DNA of 64,000 nucleotides. Source: Devosia subaequoris. GTDB lineage: Bacteria; Pseudomonadota; Alphaproteobacteria; Rhizobiales; Devosiaceae. Under the pieces are notes generated by a model. That model saw only the letters and a program-made list of their open reading frames with translations, had not been told where the DNA came from and did no database searches. How positions within the stretch are numbered: position 1 is the first letter of the stretch; every line of letters begins with the position of its first letter. Made by a program: the position numbers and the translations under genes. The DNA lies in NCBI RefSeq assembly GCF_014197055.1, contig NZ_JACIEW010000009.1, positions 89,051 through 153,050 on the forward strand. The letters are read 5' to 3'. This document shows, piece after piece, positions 61,751 to 64,000 of the stretch.

Positions 61751-62785
61751 ATGTCCCAGATGCAAGCTGTCTTCCTGCCCGGAAACAAGCAGGTGGAAAT
61801 CCGCTCTATTCCCGTGCCCGAAGTGGGACCGGACGATGTGCTGCTCGAAATGCATGCCTCGTGCATCTGCCGCAGCGACCTCAGCCTCTACTACGGCAAT
61901 GCCGTCGTCGGGGGAGGGGACGCGACAGGGGGCTTCGTCTGCGGCCATGAGCCAGCGGGCACCGTTGTCGCCACGGGCAAAGGGGTGACCGAATTTGCCG
62001 TCGGTGATCGCGTCGCCGTCTACCTCGCCATCGGCTGCGGCGTCTGCGCTCATTGCCGGCGCGGCGACATGCACCTCTGCCCCAAATGGAAATGCCTCGG
62101 CTTCACCTATGATGGCGGCAATGCCGAGTTCATCAGGGTGCCGGCCCGCAATCTGCTGAAAGTGCCGGGCGACATGTCCGCTGTGGCTGCTGCCATCTCC
62201 ACCGACGCGTTCGGCACTCTGTTCTCCGCCTGCCGCAAGGTCGGCGTCAACGGGCTCTCCCGCATCGGCATCTGGGGTCTCGGCCCCATGGGATCGGCCG
62301 GCGTGCTCGCGGCCAAGGCGCTGGGAGGGCAGGTCGTTGCCCTCGACCCCATTGCCGAGAGGCGGGAATTTGCCAGTAAGCTTGGCGCCGACCTGGTGCT
62401 CGACCCCACCGATCCCCAGGCGGCGCAGGCCATCCGGGAGTTCTCCGGCGGCGAGGGGCTCACGGGCGCCATCGATTGCTCGGGCAATACCGCCGCGCAC
62501 AATATGGCACTCGATGCGCTGGCACCCCTGGGACGGATGGCCTTTGTAGGCGAAAATGCCCAGACCACCATCCGCCCCAGCGACCAGCTCATTCGCAAGC
62601 AGCTGACCGTGTTCGGCTCGTGGTATTTCGGCATCAACGAATACCAGGACATCCTCGCCACCCTATCGACGCACAGGATCGACCTGGAACGGCTGGCGAC
62701 CCACACCTTCCGGCTCGATGAAGCCGAAACCGCCTTCCGCCTCTTCGATCAACGCGAAACCGAAAAGGCCGTGTTCGTCCGCTAG
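61751..62785 (+). CDS. Zinc-dependent alcohol dehydrogenase (medium-chain, sorbitol/threonine dehydrogenase-like)
   Basis: Starting at ATG 61751 after ACAGGAG gives 344 residues; a longer frame to 61628 lies inside the permease gene. The catalytic zinc site is Cys40 and His66-Glu67 (GHEPAG); four structural-zinc cysteines lie at 96, 99, 102 and 110. The cofactor loop is GLGPMGSAG (176-184) and ALDPIAERREF after the second strand suggests NAD. It would oxidise a polyol or sugar hydroxyl, fitting with the ketose epimerase at the other end of the operon. Confidence 0.9.
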   Translation: MSQMQAVFLPGNKQVEIRSIPVPEVGPDDVLLEMHASCICRSDLSLYYGNAVVGGGDATGGFVCGHEPAGTVVATGKGVTEFAVGDRVAVYLAIGCGVCAHCRRGDMHLCPKWKCLGFTYDGGNAEFIRVPARNLLKVPGDMSAVAAAISTDAFGTLFSACRKVGVNGLSRIGIWGLGPMGSAGVLAAKALGGQVVALDPIAERREFASKLGADLVLDPTDPQAAQAIREFSGGEGLTGAIDCSGNTAAHNMALDALAPLGRMAFVGENAQTTIRPSDQLIRKQLTVFGSWYFGINEYQDILATLSTHRIDLERLATHTFRLDEAETAFRLFDQRETEKAVFVR

Positions 62786-62804
62786 GCCGACCGGAGCCGC
62801 ATTC

Positions 62805-63818
62805 ATGGCCAAACTCACGATCAGCAATCTCGATAAGCGCTTCGGCGCCTTCGACATCCTCAGGAGTGTAAATCTGGAAATTCCGTCCGGCGAATTCGTT
62901 GTCTTCGTCGGGCCATCCGGCTGTGGCAAGTCGACCCTGCTCCGGTGCATTTCGGGTTTGGAGACGGTCAGCGGTGGCACGCTGAACATTGATGGCAAGG
63001 ACGTCACCAATGTGCCGCCGTCCCAGCGCGGCATTGCCATGGTGTTTCAGTCCTATGCGCTCTATCCGCATATGAGCGTGTTCGACAATATGGCCTATGC
63101 GCTCAAGATTCAGAAACTGAGCAAAGCGGACATTGATTCCAAGGTGCGTGACGCGTCGCGCAAGCTGCAGCTTGAGCCATTGCTGGACCGCTTGCCGCGA
63201 CAGCTTTCGGGTGGCCAGCGCCAGCGTGTTGCGATCGGTCGCGCCATTGTGCGGGATCCCAAGGTTTTCCTGTTTGACGAACCGTTGAGCAATCTGGATG
63301 CGGCCTTGCGGGTACAGACCCGCCTTGAAATTGCGACCTTAAAGCAATCGCTCCCTCACACCACGATGATCTATGTCACTCATGATCAAGTCGAAGCCAT
63401 GACTCTGGCTGACCGTATAGTGGTGCTCAACGCTGGCCGGGTCGAGCAGGTTGGAAAGCCGCTGGACCTCTACGAACGGCCCGCGTCATTGTTCGTCGCA
63501 GGTTTCATCGGCTCGCCCAAGATGAACTTACTCGTCGGTGAACATGCGGCAAGATTTCATGCCTCGACCATCGGTGTGCGTCCAGAACATCTGACGGTCA
63601 GGTCCGGTGGGGAAGGCTGGGCGGGCAGGGTGTTGCGTACCGAACATCTGGGCTCGGAATCGTATATTTACGTCGATATCGGTCTGGAAGAGCCGATGAT
63701 CGCCCGTCTGCCTGGTACATCAGTGTTCAAGCATGGCGACGCCGTCGTGCTTCAGGCGAGCGAGCAGGCCATCCTGAGGTTTGATGCGAAGGGCGGCAGG
63801 ATCGATCGGATGCACTGA
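62805..63818 (+). CDS. Sugar ABC transporter ATP-binding protein (MalK/UgpC type)
   Basis: Starting at ATG 62805 (CCGGAG upstream) gives 337 residues. Walker A GPSGCGKS, LSGGQRQRVAIGRA, FLFDEPLSNLD and THDQVEAMTLAD are intact, and the C-terminal regulatory domain (GVRPEHLTV) is shorter than usual. Last gene of cassette K; it energises the permeases at 60062-61737. Confidence 0.92.
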   Translation: MAKLTISNLDKRFGAFDILRSVNLEIPSGEFVVFVGPSGCGKSTLLRCISGLETVSGGTLNIDGKDVTNVPPSQRGIAMVFQSYALYPHMSVFDNMAYALKIQKLSKADIDSKVRDASRKLQLEPLLDRLPRQLSGGQRQRVAIGRAIVRDPKVFLFDEPLSNLDAALRVQTRLEIATLKQSLPHTTMIYVTHDQVEAMTLADRIVVLNAGRVEQVGKPLDLYERPASLFVAGFIGSPKMNLLVGEHAARFHASTIGVRPEHLTVRSGGEGWAGRVLRTEHLGSESYIYVDIGLEEPMIARLPGTSVFKHGDAVVLQASEQAILRFDAKGGRIDRMH

Positions 63819-63936
63819 CGTCCGGCAGCAAGGCGCCCCCTTCCGGTCATTTAAAGAGCAGGGACGATGTCCCGCTAGCCGCCGGTCCGGTTTGGCTCAT
63901 GACTTTCGCTTGGAGGTCGAACTGCACGACAGCAAG

Positions 63937-64000
63937 TTAATAGGTCCGCCAGATGCCCGGTGTGCCCAGTTCGATCAGATGGCCATCTGGGTCTCGGAAA
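63937..64000 (-). CDS. VOC/glyoxalase-family protein, C-terminal end (cut by window edge)
   Basis: On the minus strand the last 64 bases encode FRDPDGHLIELGTPGIWRTY and a TAA stop. FxDPDGHxxEL is the closing motif of VOC-family proteins, with the Glu as metal ligand. The start lies beyond the right edge. The 118 bases before it (63819-63936) show nothing supported. Confidence 0.6.
   Translation of the reverse strand, partial: FRDPDGHLIELGTPGIWRTY

Noticed and set aside
1..64000. CRISPR array, tRNA or rRNA genes
   Set aside because: I saw no regularly spaced direct repeats, no cloverleaf-like tRNA sequence and no rRNA-like stretch; a dedicated scan (tRNAscan, CRISPR finder) would be decisive.

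Overview
The window is about 64 kb of GC-rich DNA (roughly 60-63 % by eye). Its gene content is typical of a free-living alphaproteobacterium of the Hyphomicrobiales, with the Devosiaceae a reasonable guess. This rests on gene style only: stacked sugar ABC transporters, ATGA/GTGA stop-start overlaps, and ROK, IclR and RpiR regulators. No rRNA, tRNA or CRISPR array was seen, so the placement is inference.

Almost everything is carbohydrate or small-solute uptake and catabolism, laid out as consecutive cassettes. (A) 1-7279: end of a NagA-like deacetylase, ceramidase-like hydrolase, binding protein, two permeases, AGE-family epimerase/isomerase, MalK-like ATPase. (B) 7591-12534: Fe3+/phosphonate/hexose-phosphate-type system (binding protein, PP2C-like phosphatase, ATPase, fused double permease) behind a LacI-type palindrome. 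(C) 13399-20006: ROK regulator with a perfect operator, M20 peptidase, RbsB- and RbsC-like proteins, YhfX, single-domain ATPase. (D) 20100-20562: decayed IS5-family transposase. (E) 20575-31083: divergent deoxysugar-type cluster. Leftward: RidA, ATPase, SDR, lactonase-type amidohydrolase, cytosolic glycosidase-like protein. Rightward: Gfo/Idh, binding protein, two permeases, RhaM-like mutarotase. An IclR regulator closes it. (F) 31238-33192: DoeB-like deacylase and a threonine-dehydratase-like enzyme. (G) 33572-43456: RpiR regulator divergent from a NitT/TauT-type ABC system that is followed by two Gfo/Idh dehydrogenases, a metallo-amidohydrolase, an unrecognised 392-residue protein, an SDR and a small VOC protein. 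(H) 43684-44175: broken exonuclease I fragment. (I) 44249-52601: leftward operon of a ROK protein plus a binding protein without a signal peptide, divergent from isomerase, RbsB-, Gfo/Idh-, RbsA- and RbsC-like genes. (J) 52609-55800: two unrelated exported esterase/hydrolase genes, each behind a copy of the same about 112-nt leader. (K) 55869-63818: HTH/solute-binding-protein fusion regulator, epimerase, binding protein, two permeases, zinc alcohol dehydrogenase, ATPase. A VOC gene is cut by the right edge.

Three observations stand out. First, the periplasmic-binding-protein fold appears to have been recruited twice as an intracellular sensor: a signal-less RbsB-like protein overlapping a ROK gene, and a winged-helix protein fused to a MalE-like domain. 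Second, the duplicated leader before the two exported hydrolases can fold into two hairpins. One base pair changes on both sides between copies and another pair changes between G-C and G-U, which suggests a structured cis-acting RNA. Third, all seven exported binding-protein genes are followed at once by an inverted repeat before the next gene, which would favour high binding-protein expression.

Debris (IS5, IS91-like and exonuclease I pseudogenes) sits only at boundaries between cassettes, consistent with an accessory region built from modules.
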